Notes: generated from the sequence alone by a model not told the origin. A stretch of DNA of 64,000 nt from Pseudorasbora parva (GCF_024679245.1 NC_090182.1:35735047-35799046), one strand, 5' to 3'. Shown: positions 1 through 12,137, counted from the stretch's first letter. Numbers and translations are program-made.

Positions 1-272
1 ACTGTGTTGCAGTGGTATATGACAACTGTTTTGTCTATCAACACGAAATCCATAATTATTTGTTCACATGGTCAGAAGACGATACAATTACATTTTGGTC
101 AAAATTGGACAAACGGTCTAGGACGAGTTTGTAAAAGTAGGTTTTTAACCAATAACAAGATAGAGGGCAGAGAGGTTTGCCAAATATGGACAAAATTGGT
201 ATCTATGTTCTCGGCAGGAGCCAATGAATGTATTGTGACCAGTCTCATTACAATACAATAATTGAATAAAAA
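1..272. other. Unassigned left edge
   Basis: No recognisable element or coding region. The only open frame is short and has no family features. The left boundary is cut by the window. Confidence 0.4.
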
Positions 273-1440
273 GTTATTCTCCGTCCAAGCCCTGCGAGGC
301 TAGACATAAATCTGTAGTTTGTGCGTCAGCCTGAACTCACCCTCCCGTCTATGAAATTCCACGAGGGGCAACGCTAACCGCTTTACCCTAGGGTGGCTAA
401 GAGCTTCCTGTTTGACTAAGAGAGCACACTCGCCTAAAACAACAGCACATTCCTGCAAGAATGAGCGGTTGCCTCAATTACTGCTTCATCACACAGAGAG
501 GAGAAAACTTTTCGCAAGTTATTCTCTCCTAGCAAAGCTAGCTCTAAACATACCACATAATGGCATCTTAGAAAATCGTTCTAGCCACCGGCCAGGGGAA
601 CTACAGGGCCCTATGGTGTCCTACATGATCCCGTGATCCCCAAACCCTCAGCGGGGAGCATGAAGTCTCACACAACATCAAGAATAAATGTTTCCCTCAC
701 AAGGGGGACTTACCAGCTCGCCTCCTGCGCGCGACGATATCCACGCATAAGTTTTACTCACAGTATGCATGCTTAGGAGTGCAACTGCCTGAGGGTGCGC
801 TTCTCACAGCCTAGCCAGGCTGGATCTAGAGTATCATCGTCACGGCCCCACTCAGGGCCGGATGTAAGAAGCGCTTGGGGAGACAATGAAGAAGAGCAGT
901 AAATTAGATGTAATTCTTAACTCATCCACCTAGGGAGGGATATTTCATCCACGCCAACAGCGTTGTGATACCGCCCTTAACCGCGGGGAGCACGAGGGGC
1001 GATGTTGGCCCTTAGGCCCCGCCACTGGTCCGTAGACCGTGACGCCTCCCGCCTGCCTGGGACCCGGATCTCAGCGGTGTGCGGGTCCTCGGACACCACC
1101 ACCCACGCTTCTGCGACACTGGCCCTCAAGCCCTGCTATCGCTGATATGGCGCACGGCTGCGCAGCGCGTCAGTGTATTTTCCCTGATTGAGATCCCTCA
1201 GCAGGTCTTCCCAGTACACTTGCAACACCGACATGGCGTAAAGGTAGCACCAGGCCGACCCGATGACGTGTATGCCCCGCCATCTAAACTTCTTGAAACA
1301 TAGTTGAAAGAAGCTCAGATGGCAGGGTTGGAGCTCTTAGTGTACCCGCCTACCCGGATCTTTCTAGATTATTCTTAAAGACAATCCGGGGCGAGAACAC
1401 ATACCCATATCCACCCATCCTCCAAACATCAGCGTTTACC
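273..1440. other. Unassigned, GC-richer degenerate DNA
   Basis: This stretch is richer in GC than its surroundings and has no long open frame. On the minus strand a short conceptual peptide near 1150-1240 (motif LQVYWEDLLRDLNQGK) faintly recalls the first ORF of fish DIRS-like retrotransposons, but stops and frame changes follow. I would not call it more than a possible DIRS gag scrap. Confidence 0.25.
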
Positions 1441-1509
1441 ACCCACTGATGTCTGTGAATACTTGGACTTTGCCATGGAACACAATCAGTTACAGAAGCT
1501 GGAGAACTG

Positions 1510-2048
1510 CCCTAGTGAAAAAAAAGTATACTAAGTATACTTGCGGCCAGACTCATTTTCAGTATACTTGAAGTGTGTTAATGACTAGTTAACTTGAAGT
1601 GTGCTATTTTGACACAACTAATTTTGTACTAAGTATATTTAAGTTGTAATTAAATTGTGTTAAAGCACAACTTTAAGTGTATTTAGTATACTTTTGTGTG
1701 CTAAATTGGAACAACTTTAAGTATACCTAGTACACTTTAAGTATATAGTGACTAATTACGTGCTTAGTGATATTAAATGTGCTTTATTTGTATTATAAGT
1801 ATATTTTATTTGTGTTAAGTATATTTTATTTGTATTATAAGTATACTTTTTTCGTGTTATAGTACACTTTATTTGTATTATAAGTACACTTTGTGTTATA
1901 GCATACTTTATTTGTCTTTTAATAAATTACAAATGAATTACCAATATATTCAGAACACACAAGCAATATACTATGAATATAATATATATTTTATTTACCT
2001 TGACTCATTCAAATGACTAAAAATATACACTTTGTAGTCAATAACAAT
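1510..2048 (+). mobile_element. AT-rich MITE, copy 1, left part
   Basis: It begins CCCTAGTGAAAAAAAAGTAT and is built of short variants of AAGTATACTT and TTTATTTGTATTATAAGTA. The same sequence lies in reverse orientation at 26870-27151 and 24985-25195, so this is a dispersed element. A hAT element interrupts copy 1 at 2048; the homology resumes at 5153. The superfamily is not clear. Confidence 0.7.
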
Positions 2049-2236
2049 TAGGGGTGTCCATGGTTAACCGATTAACCGTTAAAAATTGCGTAACCGAGTG
2101 AAACATTTTGCTCGGTTAAGTGGCGTCAATGACGTGCTTTGAATTTAGTTGTAATATATTTTTGCACCACTAGAGACCGCCAGAACGCTCCCAGACATTT
2201 GTAATATCCACAAGAAGAAGTCATGAGTTTTATAAA

Positions 2237-3421
2237 ATGAAGCGGGCAAAGAAAAGTACAGCGTGGGAGCACTTTACAATTGAGAGTGACGGGGCAAAAT
2301 GCAAGCATTGCAATGCAGTGCTTAGATATACTTCAAGTACAACCTCGTTGTTGTACCATCTCAACAGCCAACACCCGGGCATCATTAGAGAGGCGGCCGC
2401 GGGGCCTGCGAGTACCTTCGCCCAGCCTACCATCCCCACGATGCTAGCGCAAAACACGTGCAGTGGTGCTAAAGCCGAATCTATAACACAGGGGATTTGC
2501 AGAATGATTGAAAAGGACATGATGCCAATTAGAATGGTGGAGGGCGAAGGCTTTAAAGAACTGATGAATATTGTTAAAACCCGCTACAGCATTCACTCGC
2601 ATTCGGCAATTACACGCTGCATTGAAAAACGATATGAGGCAAAAAGAGATTCGCTCAAAGAAGATCTACAGTCACCTGATGTAGTTGCCATTACTACGGA
2701 TTGCTGGACTGCTCTAAACACGGAAAGTTACATAACTATTACGAGCCATTACATTGACGAAGATTGGGTTTTAAAATCATTCGTCCTTTTAACTGAAGCC
2801 CTACCCGTTCGCCATACAGCTGATAACCTAGCAGAGAAGTTAAAGGAGTCCGTGGAAAAGTGGGCTCTTACGGGACGAGTGATTGCCTGTGTGCACGACA
2901 ACGCAAAAAACATTGTGGCTGCTAACAGAGGCGTTGATTGGCATTCTGTGTCATGCTTTGCGCATACGCTTCAGCTAGCTATAAATGATGGATTTTCTCT
3001 TTTTTTGAACCGCGTCATCTCCGCTGCTGCAAAGCTTGTGAGCCATTTCAACCACAGCTCAGTGGCAACGAAAGCGCTTGAAATAAAACAACAACAAATG
3101 AAACTGCCACACCACAAACTAATACAGTCCTGTAAAACCAAGTGGAACTGCGTCTGTGACATGTTTGAGCGCCTATTAGAACAGCGGTGGGCAGTTACTG
3201 CGGTTCTGTCAGATCGCACTGTAACGAAACTTCAAGATGCACGGATTTTGGAGTTAAAGGACGCGCACTGGCAGCTTATTGAAGATGTTGTGCCAACTCT
3301 AAAAGCGCTCAAGTGTGCAACTACAGTTATGTCTGCAGAAAGGGAAGTGTCCATTTCAAACACCTATCCCATCACCTTTGGATTAATAAATGCACACCTA
3401 CTCAAATGCAAAACTCAGTAG
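2237..3421 (+). pseudogene. hAT transposase (ZBED-like), N-terminal and catalytic part
   Basis: This frame of 394 codons begins at the first ATG after the left terminus. Residues about 12-48 form a BED-type zinc finger with CKHC and a downstream HLNSQH pair, the DNA-binding module of ZBED-like hAT transposases. The RNase H-like fold follows: the first catalytic aspartate is likely in TTDCWT (about residue 154) and the second in VHDNAKN (about residue 219). The frame stops at 3419, after the motif FGLINAHLLKCK, where intact family members continue. The C-terminal part lies downstream in another frame, and the sequence between is short for the family, so I infer a small internal deletion plus a frameshift. 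Inactive as it stands. Confidence 0.9.
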
Positions 3422-3848
3422 CCTTGCAGCTAATGTTCCGTCCAATGTAACAAATGTAATTGAAGCCGTTACGCAAAGTGTAGAACACGGGCAAGAGGAG
3501 GCGGCCGCTGCCCCAGCACAAAGTGCCAAAGACAGTGCAGCCACAGCGATGGCACTCATACTTGGTGAAAACTACTTTTCGTCAGCCCTCACCAGTTGTG
3601 AAACAGAAGTCAAAAACTTTCTTAGCGACAGTCCCATTGGCCTAGAAATGAGCCCCTTGGACTGGTGGAAGCTAAACACCAGTCGATTTCCCAGATTGGC
3701 CAACCTTGCTAAACAGTATTTGTGTATACCTGGCACATCTGTACCTTCAGAGAGGGTGTTTTCGGCAGCTGGACTTACAGTAAATAGACTGCGCAGCAGT
3801 CTCACTCCCGATCACGTTGACATGTTAATATTTCTTAATAAAAACTAA
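3390..3848 (+). pseudogene. hAT transposase, C-terminal dimerisation region
   Basis: The family-like sequence begins near 3530 and ends at the stop at 3846-3848. It contains the hAT C-terminal signature: SPLDWWK, then PRLANLAKQYL, then PSERVFSAAG, then a final block ending MLIFLNKN. The glutamate in PSERVFS corresponds to the third catalytic residue of hAT transposases such as Ac and Hermes (family knowledge). It continues the 2237-3421 frame after a frameshift; the apparent ATG at 3390 is just an upstream codon, not a real start. Confidence 0.88.
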
Positions 3849-5160
3849 GCAATTCGAATACAAGGATTTCTGTAGAGCAGCCTGATTTAATTTGGTGCCT
3901 AATTTGGGTAATTTATTCCCTGAAACTGCAGACAAGTGTATTTAGTCATTTTATGTTTGGGGATTTTTATTTTAAAAAAAAGAAAAATGTGGGTCTATGC
4001 TCTTGTGTTTTCATTTCAATCAATTTTGTATTTAATTTGCCCTTTGTTGCAGTGTAAGCTATAGGCACACAACTCACCTTGTTACTGATCAAAATGGGTG
4101 TAAATAAATGTTGTTCTTGTACGCATTTATTTAACTGTTTATTAGCACAAAGTTTCTAAAAAAAAAAGTGTGCTATAATATGACTGCATTAAATTCTAGG
4201 GCCTTGTTCACAGGCCGCAAACGCAAAAGTCAGTGACCTACTTTTACTGCTCTGTCCTTACCACTGCATGCGTTTTATTTCTATAAATGCATTTCAAATG
4301 TAGTCCAACCAGTTATTAAAGGTGTTAAAAATGAACTACCCTTTTTTGTGTGTGTCTGTATCTCCGGGTTGCGGCGTGCACACCAGAGTTTCAGTTAGAA
4401 AAAAAGAGATTTCGTTTTCCAGACATTTTGATGATATGCCGGTCAACTATCGCCTCTAATAAGTAAAGTTGAAGAAAACCGGAGGCAGGCTATGTAACTT
4501 AAAAAATGACATAATCAGGCCGCCGAATGCAACTTGTTTATTAGCCTAACTTTCAAATAGACGGAAAAAACATTTTCTACTAGGCTATGGTTCGTTTCTT
4601 CATTCGGATCTATTTGCGATGCGATCCATTTCATTCTGAACAAACAAAGCAGTTTATGCTTCGTCCTTGTTTCATTATTAATTTAGATAATAATTAATAA
4701 ATATCAGATAATAATTCATTATTATCAGTGAACTTGATAAATGTTGCAGATGTTTTACATGCATGCACAAACAAATGCCTTTCAACTTATGTGTGCAAAA
4801 TACAGCTTGAAATGTCTTTTAACAATTTAAAACGAAAAGAAATAGGCTACTCTCTGATTATGTAATCCATGATGTGCATTTCTCTCTATAGGCGCATTCA
4901 CTACGGAGATGGCGGTCATCAACTTAATAAACTAAAAATAATAACTGACGTGCACCCCGATCACACATAAATGAAGTAAAGTGCGTATCATATGCACGTG
5001 AAAAACAGCGTATCATATGCATTCATTCCACGACATTGCACACTCGTACTATTTATACGCATTTTTCGTGAGATCCGGCTGGGTTAACCGAGTATTAACC
5101 GCTAAGGGCCTCGGTTAACGGTTAATGAAAAACTTGAAAACGTGCAGCCCTAATAACAAT

Positions 5161-5340
5161 ACAACATGTTATTACTTAGCTATACATTGTACAATATACT
5201 TTGAATTACATAATGTCACACAATACAGTATTTTTGATGTGCTACATTACATTTTAATGAATTACTTACTGACTTACTTTCCCAATGTTGAATGCATTTG
5301 TTTTCAAGGACATTACAATAAATTAAATCAAATCTAACAC
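5161..5340 (+). mobile_element. AT-rich MITE, copy 1, right part
   Basis: The motif TTATTACTTAGCTATACATT matches the reverse complement of 25045-25075 in the second copy. After about 5220 the two copies diverge and no matching right terminus is visible, so copy 1 seems truncated or replaced on this side. Confidence 0.55.
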
Positions 5341-6025
5341 ACAAAACTAATGAAGAGACATTTCAAGCCCAACGATTTTTATAAATGGTTTCACATGGTT
5401 TCAGCAAAGGTAAACAAAATGAACTTACTATGTTTTTCATAGCAGCCGGTGAGTAAAACTGCTTCAAATAAATGTCGATGCTGTTGGCTATCGTCACGTG
5501 AGTAAACATCAGTAAACGACAAGATCGCATGCTTCGTCATTCAAATGTGCTAACGGTTACTCCATTGTTGTTCTATGTATAACGTTACACTAGTCTGACG
5601 TGCAAAATCGTTTTGCTTGCTACTGCTAATACAATAATCCATAAACCGAATCATGTCCTCATAAACTGCGAGTAAAGACACACAAATGACAGGTCACTAA
5701 ATACAGTACATACCACAGAGACGGACGTCCTGCTGTTGCTGTTTCTCCTGTTCAATTTATATCAGCCTCTGAATTTGATTTAGGATCATATATCTATTAG
5801 CTGAGATCGATAGCCATGGGTTTCTCCACGCTTGAGGACGTCAACGCACATTCGTCATTCTTTAGCTCCGCCCACACATTACGCCTCCAGGCGCTCAGTT
5901 TTTTCCGGAAAGACTTGGTACAGCCTATATTTCTTTTATAAATATAATAAAAGTAAAGACTTTTCGGAGATATGAAGGATGCAATACTACTCTATAGGTA
6001 CTCAAGATTGACATGAGATTGAATG
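5341..6025. repeat. Dispersed repeat R, copy 1
   Basis: The 5530-5860 stretch, including TAGCCATGGGTTT and CACGCTTGAGGA, matches the reverse complement of about 25395-25700. Neither copy shows clear termini. A GC-rich patch reads like a promoter (GCTCCGCCC at 5868). The sequence is not coding. It may be the 5' part of an unrecognised element. Confidence 0.5.
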
Positions 6026-6893
6026 AAACAATCCATTGTCAGCTTTATTGTCAGTTTCCACATGTACAGTACATACATACAGAGAATCGAAATTGCGTTA
6101 CTCTCAGACCCCGGCGCATACAGATAACATTCACATTAAAGCCTAAAAAATAACTAGATCAAATATAAAATGTAGGTACAACTATACAATAAGGGAATGA
6201 TAAAAAAAGACATATAATAAAATTAAAAATAGAGTTAAATAAAACAGCGCAAGGCAAATAACAGATATAGTGCAAGATATAGTGCAAATCAATGAAGTGA
6301 AGAACAGTGCAGTGCAGTGCAGTAAAGTTTTTAGTTGAACTTATTAAAATATCTTATTAAGTCTGATTAAAGTGACAAGTGACCAAGAGCAGTTATCTGA
6401 TGAGGTAGTGGAATGACGTCAGTTCCATGCCGAATGAGGTAATCAGCAGAGAATGCTGAACAAGTGACTAGTGCATGTCATCATATAAGTTGTGGGGGGT
6501 GGGGGGTTCAGGAGGGAGTTCAGCTTCCTGACAGCCTGGTGGATGAAGCTGTCCTTCAGTCTGATGGTCCTGGCCTGGAGACTCTGCAGTCTCCTCCCTG
6601 ATGGTAGCAGGCTGAAAAAGCTGTGTGATGGGTGAGTGGGATCACCTGTGATGCAGAGGGCTTTGCGGGTGTTCCATGAATGTCCTGGAGGGAGGGGAGA
6701 GAGACACCAATGATCTTCTCAGCTGCTCTCACTATGCGTTGCAGAGTCTTTCGGCAGGACGCGTTGCAGGCGCCATACCACACAGTGATGCAGCTCGACA
6801 GAATGCTCTCGATGGTGCCTCTGTAGAAGGTGTGCATGATGGGGAGTTGGGCTCTGGCTCTCCTCAGTTTGCGGAGGAATTAGGGACGCTGTT
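6026..6893 (-). mobile_element. Rex1-group LINE, 5'-truncated 3' end
   Basis: Read on the minus strand, this encodes the last part of a LINE reverse transcriptase (frame 6556-6837): FYRGTIESILSSCITVWYG, then a cysteine-containing block, LPSLQDI and, in a shifted frame, the LPSGRR-type tail usual before the 3' end. The 3' UTR runs to about 6026. It belongs to the same broad group as the LINE at 16628-18398. Its truncated 5' end joins directly to an exon of the SAMD3-like gene at about 6893. The A-rich tail and TSD are not clear. Confidence 0.75.
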
Positions 6894-6985
6894 GTGTTCA
6901 ACAGCTGAGGTGTGTACTTGTCAAGTGCAGCATAGAAGAAATATGGTAGATTTTGATTTGTGATCCTGTGGAATTCACTGTAGAG
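6894..6985 (-). pseudogene. SAMD3-like gene, downstream exon fragment
   Basis: On the minus strand an AG acceptor (CTATGCAG, ending at 6986) precedes a frame starting LYSEFHRITNQN and ending LDKYTPQLL. The LDKYTP block is a feature I recognise from the multicopy fish SAMD3-like proteins. The acceptor pairs in phase 0 with the donor at 7192, giving a 207-bp intron. The exon is cut off by the Rex1-like LINE, so the end of the gene is lost. Confidence 0.65.
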
Positions 6986-7192
6986 CTGCATAGAAAATAA
7001 AAGCACAAGTTTTTTTTTTTTTTTTTAAATCAACTCACATCATTCATTAACTTCAAGCCATATAAAACTGAGGAAAAAAACTTAAGAAAAATAGACAAAA
7101 CCATATTAACACTAATCATTTTTAGCTCTTTATCCAGATCAACCAGTGCTGCAATCATGACCATGACAATGTGTTTTTAAGTTTTTACTCAC

Positions 7193-7865
7193 TATGGCTT
7201 CACGAAAGAGTGAAGGCCATCGGCCTTTCAATTCAGCAATGGGAGGAGCTGAATTCACAATTTCTTCACGCCTGAGTGCAAAGGTACGCTGCATATGTTG
7301 ATGGATGATAATCATGTCTCTATCAGTCACGGTCTTCTTGAACTGCTCCACCATCTCAAGCCTCAGGTTCTCCAGTGTGTCCTTAGTTTCTCCTTGGGGA
7401 TAATTGGGCATGAAGTTTATTTTCGTCTTCTGGGTCTTTTGATTTTGGCCCTGGATGCTGCACCTTCTGGATAGGTCCTGCTACGTTTTCCGGCATTCAC
7501 AGCCACATCCTTTATGCCAGCCCTGCTCAGTTTGGTCCTGTAGTTGCCCATTTTGAAGCACAGGCTGTTCTTCCAACCCTCATACCCTGTTCCGGAATCT
7601 TTTTCTTTTAGGCAGGGGTGTTTGCGCACCAGAGCCTCTGCAGCCATGAGAATATTTTTGGTACTAGGATATGCTTTATGCTTATATATTTCAGCAGCCA
7701 TTCCATCCAGTATGTTGTGTTTTTGATCCCTAGTCAAGCTTTTTCAAGTCAAGAGTTTTCCCCTCTTTGACAAATGCATAGTTGCTCTCTCTTAGAGCAT
7801 GCTCCACCTCGTAGGAGAATGTTGGAATAACAGATCTCTGGCCATCGGCAAAGACGATCGAGTTA
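7193..7865 (-). pseudogene. SAMD3-like multicopy gene, central part
   Basis: Three overlapping minus-strand frames read as one protein broken by frameshifts. In order they contain: SIVFADGQRSVIPTFSYEVE near 7860-7800; KHPCLKEKD, then KMGNYRTKLSRAG, in 7417-7737; and NFMPNYPQGE, IIIHQHMQRTFALRREE and GRWPSLFREA in 7139-7411. I recognise this series from fish proteins named sterile alpha motif domain-containing 3-like, a large family of unknown role. Frames shift near 7740 and at 7417-7425. The last exon ends with an intact GTGAGT donor at 7192. The retained introns show a genomic rather than processed copy. No SAM domain is visible in what remains. Confidence 0.7.
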
Positions 7866-7917
7866 ATCTGTGTTATCAGACAACAGTGTATCATCTGTGC
7901 TGGTTGAACTGAGATCT

Positions 7918-8165
7918 GGCTAAAGATATCTAACTATCTTAATGGTTGCCTTGGATGGTAGGTCCTCAATGTTTACTAAATTGCATAGGGCATTGTCAAA
8001 TTCTGGGTCTTGAAACTGAAGCCGAAACTCATAGGCAAGGTTCAACTTATTTTTTATCTCAATTATGAGGGCATTTACAGTCTCAGGACGAGAGGGCAAA
8101 ATAAGCATCTCATCATTGACATCATCAAGGATGACCCTTAGTCTCAGGACATCAGTCGCTTCCAT
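7918..8165 (-). pseudogene. SAMD3-like gene, N-terminal PB1-like domain
   Basis: The minus-strand frame starts MEATDVLRLRVILDD at 8165 and contains ILPSRPETVNALI, FRLQFQDPEFDNALCNL and IEDLPSKATIKIV, the pattern of a PB1 (ubiquitin-like) domain as found at the start of SAMD3-like fish proteins. A stop at 7918-7920 ends the frame. A polar linker (LSSTSTDDT) follows in the same register and a frameshift leads into the central part. The ATG fits the usual N-terminus. The next gene upstream on the same strand is the zinc-finger protein ending at 15542, about 400 bp away once the nested insertions are removed. Confidence 0.68.
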
Positions 8166-8883
8166 TTACACTGTATTAGGGAAGCCTGTAACATAAAACA
8201 GACAGAGCTACTCCAGGTGATGCCGCTGTTTTTCACTAGCTGCCAAGACCCCCCACACATTATCCATCTGTAGCTTCATTAACCATATAGACAAGAGAGT
8301 GGTAACAATATAAAAATCACCCTCTCCCAAAATGTCAACAAAATGTTAAAAAATGTTTTTTTTAAAGTAAGTATTGGTTAAACATTTTAAAACAGAGTAT
8401 GATGTATTTACCTCTGTGACGACACATTGGTCATAGTGGAAAATAGACATTACCTTTTATTATGTTGTCCAGTGTATTTATTAAAGGGTTAGTTCACCCA
8501 AAAATTAAAATAATGTCATTAAATGACTCACCCTCATGTTGTTCCAAGCCCTTATGACCTCTGTTCATCATCAGAACACAGTTTAAGATATTTTATATGT
8601 AGTCCGAAAGCTTTCTGCCCCTCCATTGAAAATGTAGGTACGGTATACTGTGAACGTCCATAAAGCTAAAAAAAAGACATCAAAGTAGTCTATGTGAAAC
8701 CAGTTTGTTAGTTAGAATTTTTTGAAGCATCGAAAATACATTTTGGTCCAAAAAGAACAAAAACTTTATTCCACTCTTAATTTTCTTAAGCTTTGCCCTC
8801 AAGTGTGTTTACATAGTATAACTGCACAGAAGTTCTGGGTTCTACGTCACCACGGAGGTTTACTATTGGCCGACACTGGTCAT

Positions 8884-9066
8884 TGTAGTGTTCGCCTAAT
8901 AACTCTTGTTCCATGTTTTCTGGTCATCATCGTCATATTCTGACGTAAGCACGCACGGAAGAAAAAAACTGTTACGTTAGTAGACATGCTTGGCAAGTAA
9001 ACAGTTCGAAACCAACTCTCCTGTGTCTGTGTAATCTTTCTTTTATTAAACAAAGAAGACACTACA
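8884..9066 (+). repeat. 5' LTR of gypsy element A
   Basis: The 183-bp LTR begins TGTAGTG and ends CACTACA. The flanking 5-bp TSD is GTCAT (8879-8883). Compared with the 3' LTR I count roughly three or four substitutions and two small gaps. The LTR is unusually short for a gypsy element. The internal domain starts with ACTTGGCGACGAG, where the primer-binding site should lie. Confidence 0.93.
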
Positions 9067-9159
9067 ACTTGGCGACGAGTGATGCACAGATTCAAAAGAC
9101 TATACACGTGAGTTAGCCACAAACTGAAAAAACAACAACTGCTGCTTGTATCGCACGGA

Positions 9160-9895
9160 TTGCTCGCACTAAACCAGCTCAATCGGCTCGAGATGGAAAA
9201 AATGGCAAAGTCGATTCAATATCTGTTTACAAGCATTCAACATCGAGGAGGACAAACAGAAACTGTTTACTCTTTTCTCTTACTACATCACGCGGGACCC
9301 GAGGTGTTCGACATTTTTGAAACGCTACCAGAAACCGGAGAAGACTATGCCACAGCAGTGAGAAAGCTAGACAGGTATTTCTGTCGCAAAAGCCAATCCT
9401 GAATATGAAACGTATTTATTCAGACAAGCAAGACAGCGTGAAGACGAAACTCTGGACACGTATCATACTAGACTTAGACAGATGGCAACAAAATGCGAGT
9501 TCACAAATGTGGACAAAGAAATCAAGTCGCAAATAATTCTAAGCTGCAGTTCATCGCGTCTCCGCAAGATGGCACTGCGAGACAGCACAATGACACTTCA
9601 ACAATTACTAGACGCAGGAAGAGCTCAAGAAATGGCAGACAAACAAGCAGCTGGCATAGAAGAGATGCATACAAAATCATCTAAATCATTCATAATACAT
9701 GCAATAAATAAGAAAACTTTTAACAGAGACAAGCAGATAAGTTTTAAAACAAAGACTTCTTTTGAAAGCATGACATGCAACAACTGCGGAGGACATTTTC
9801 CACATGATGGAGGTCAGAAAACTGTCCTGCAAAAGGAAAAATCTGCAAAGGATGTGGAAAGCTGAATCATTTAAAAAAATGCTGCAGATCAAGAC
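9160..9895 (+). pseudogene. gag: gag of gypsy element A
   Basis: The frames at 9160-9402 and 9482-9865 read as one gag broken near 9400. The first contains FDIFETLPETGEDYATAV, the second SQIILSCSSSRLRKMALRD and TLQQLLDAGRAQEMAD, a capsid-like helical region seen in this gypsy group. A zinc-knuckle start, CNNCGGHFPH, lies at about 9768-9797; the second knuckle (ending near 9895) is in a shifted frame. The protein would form the capsid and bind the element RNA. Confidence 0.78.
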
Positions 9896-9942
9896 GCTAT
9901 CCAACCAATAACCCAAATCCAGCAAAACAAAAATTCCAAAAG

Positions 9943-10563
9943 TTGAAACAAAAGGTGAATACTGTGTACGCAGAGGATACATGCAAAACACACCGTGAAG
10001 CATCAACAAGCTCAGATGAAGATTATGTATATGTCATACATACAGTTCAACATTCGCAACAACCGCAGTCACAAGTGGAGATTGCAGGAGTACCAGTGAA
10101 GATTATCATCGATTCTGGTGCAAGCGTAAACATTGTTGATGACACAGCATATAACAAAGTAAAACGCAACGTTGCATTAAAACCATCTGATGCAATTTTT
10201 TTTGCATATGGATCTTCCACTCCACTTTCATTAAAAGGAAAATGTCATGCCAGAATCCTTTTCAACAGCACAGACATGGCAACCACTTTCTATGTAACTG
10301 ATGGTCACTCTGGTTCTCTGCTGAGTTACAACACCGCAACAGAACTTGGAATTTTACAAATAGTCAGCACAGTTTCTGACCAACCAGCTGAAACTCCCAC
10401 TGTGAATCAGTTACTTGAAGAATACCAAGACCTTTTTCAAGGCATTGGAAAGCTAAAAGATTTTCAAGTGAAGTTACACATAGACGAGTCTGTAAAGCCG
10501 GCAGTACAAAGCCGGCAGTACAACCACATCGTCGGATTCCGTTCCACATCAGAAAGAAAGTAG
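9943..10563 (+). pseudogene. Aspartic protease of gypsy element A
   Basis: The 206-codon frame carries the retropepsin active site IIIDSGASVNIV at about residues 54-65 and the second-half motif region near LLSYNTATELGIL. After the protease, QLLEEYQDLFQGIGKLKDF is the usual linker into reverse transcriptase. The frame stops at 10561 and RT continues in another frame. Its job would be to process the gag-pol polyprotein. Confidence 0.85.
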
Positions 10564-11310
10564 AACAAGAACTCGAAAAACTTGAACAACAAAGGATCAT
10601 CGAGAAAATCAGTGGACCAACACCGTGGGTATCACCTATAGTTGTGGCACCAAAACCCAAAAATCCTGACAGTGTGCGCATATGTGTGGATATGAGAATG
10701 CCCAATTGCTCCATTCAGAGAGAACGTCACATCAACCCTAACAGGGGATGATCTGATACATGATCTAAACAGAGCTGTACTCTTCACGAAACTGGATCTG
10801 AATGCTGGATATCATCAGCTTGAACTACATCCAGATTCCAGATACATAACAACATTCACGACTCACGCAGGGCTCTGGAGGTACACTCGTTTGAATTTCG
10901 GAATTAGTTCAGCTGCCGAGGTGTTCCAAAACACAATCCAGCAGGTCCTTCACGGCATCCCAAATGTCAAAAACATGAGTGACGACATCATAGTCTATGG
11001 GAAATCACGAGACGAGCACAACACCTGTCTGCAAGCTGTATTCAAGAGACTCCGGGAGAAAAAACCTCACCCTTAACAAAGACAAATGTGAGTACAGCGA
11101 AAAAAAAATAGATTTCTTTGGATATGTGTTTTCAGACAAAGGGATTTCGGCAGATCCGAAGAAGATAATAGCCGTCAAGAACCTCCCAGCACCACAAAGT
11201 GTATCTGAATTGCGCCGTCTACTCAGAATGACAACATACTGTTCACGTTTCATTCAAGATTATGCAACAACCACACAAGCAGCATTAGACAAGCTGGAAT
11301 CTCAACTAAT
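10564..11310 (+). pseudogene. Reverse transcriptase of gypsy element A
   Basis: The domain spans three frames. The first has LEQQRIIEKISGPTPWVSP and PKPKNPDSVRICVDMR. After a frameshift near 10710 come LFTKLDLNAGYHQL (first catalytic aspartate) and NFGISSAAEVFQ. The active-site box is MSDDIIVYG at about 10972-10998, the SDD version common in this gypsy clade. Another shift near 11070 leads to FFGYVFSDKGISADPKK. The domain would copy element RNA into DNA but cannot be made intact from this copy. Confidence 0.87.
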
Positions 11311-11315
11311 TCAGA

Positions 11316-12137
11316 ATGCCACAATGGAAAATTTCGACCCAAAGAAGAGATCCATCCTACTTGTTGACGCGAATCCAGGTTGGTCTTGGTGCGATACTGC
11401 GTCTGCCGAACACAGAAAATTCCGGTGACAAAGTAATTGTGTATGCCAGTAGAGCGCTCACAGCGGTAGAACAACGCTACTCGCAAACAGAAAGGGACGC
11501 TCTAGCAATAATCTGGGCATGTGAACACTTCCACCTATATCTATATGGGTCACATTTCACCGTCATTACAGACCACAAACCGCTGGAGCTCATTTTCAAT
11601 AGCCCTCGAGCATCCTCACCAGCCAGACTTGAACACTGGAGATTGAGATTGCAACAATACACTTTCACAGTCCAATACAAACCTGGGAAAGACAATCCTG
11701 TGGATTACATGTCGAGGCATCCTGTGGAGGGACAACACACACACAACTGTTTGGACAACACGGAAAATCACATAAACTTCTTAATCGACAACACAGTCCT
11801 AAAAGCGATGACTTTAGATGAAGTGCGACAAGAAACAAAGAAAGACACTGTCCTACAAACAGTGATAAAAGAATTGAGAGGAAAAGTCTGGACACATCTG
11901 AAGCAGACAATGTCAGATACAGACCACGCAAAGCTAAAGGCATTCTACAAGCTGAGACATGAGCTTACCGTTAATGCATCACAAGACATTGTACTTAGAG
12001 GGAATAGTCTGGTTTTACCTGCCTTTTTGGATCAAAAAGCCATCCAACTTGCACATGTAGGACACATGGGAATTGTGAAGACTAAACAGCTGGTAAGAAA
12101 AAAGGTTTGGCTCCCTGGTATTGATGCAGAAGTTTAA
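11316..12137 (+). pseudogene. RNase H and N-terminal integrase of gypsy element A
   Basis: The frame begins in the RT connection, and the RNase H domain includes VIVYASRALTAVEQRYSQTE, TERDALAIIW, VITDHKPLE and DNPVDYMSRHP. The integrase HHCC finger starts at HVGHMGIVKTKQL near 12052; its cysteines (CIPC) fall just after a stop at 12135. The active-site start of RNase H is in another frame upstream, near 11350-11400. Confidence 0.87.

Larger units (their letters stand above)
2049..5152 (+). mobile_element. hAT (Ac-like) DNA transposon, near full length
   Basis: The ends are TAGGGGTG and CAGCCCTA, typical of hAT. Perfect 8-bp target-site duplications ATAACAAT flank the element at 2041-2048 and 5153-5160. 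The subterminal regions repeat GGTTAACCG-type motifs at both ends. The element is 3,104 bp and carries a broken BED/hAT transposase gene (2237-3848), followed by about 1.3 kb of AT-rich non-coding sequence. It sits inside the MITE that starts at 1510, so it is the younger of the two. Confidence 0.93.

Noticed and set aside
2230..2520. 96-codon minus-strand frame
   Set aside because: Shadow of the hAT transposase BED-finger region on the other strand.
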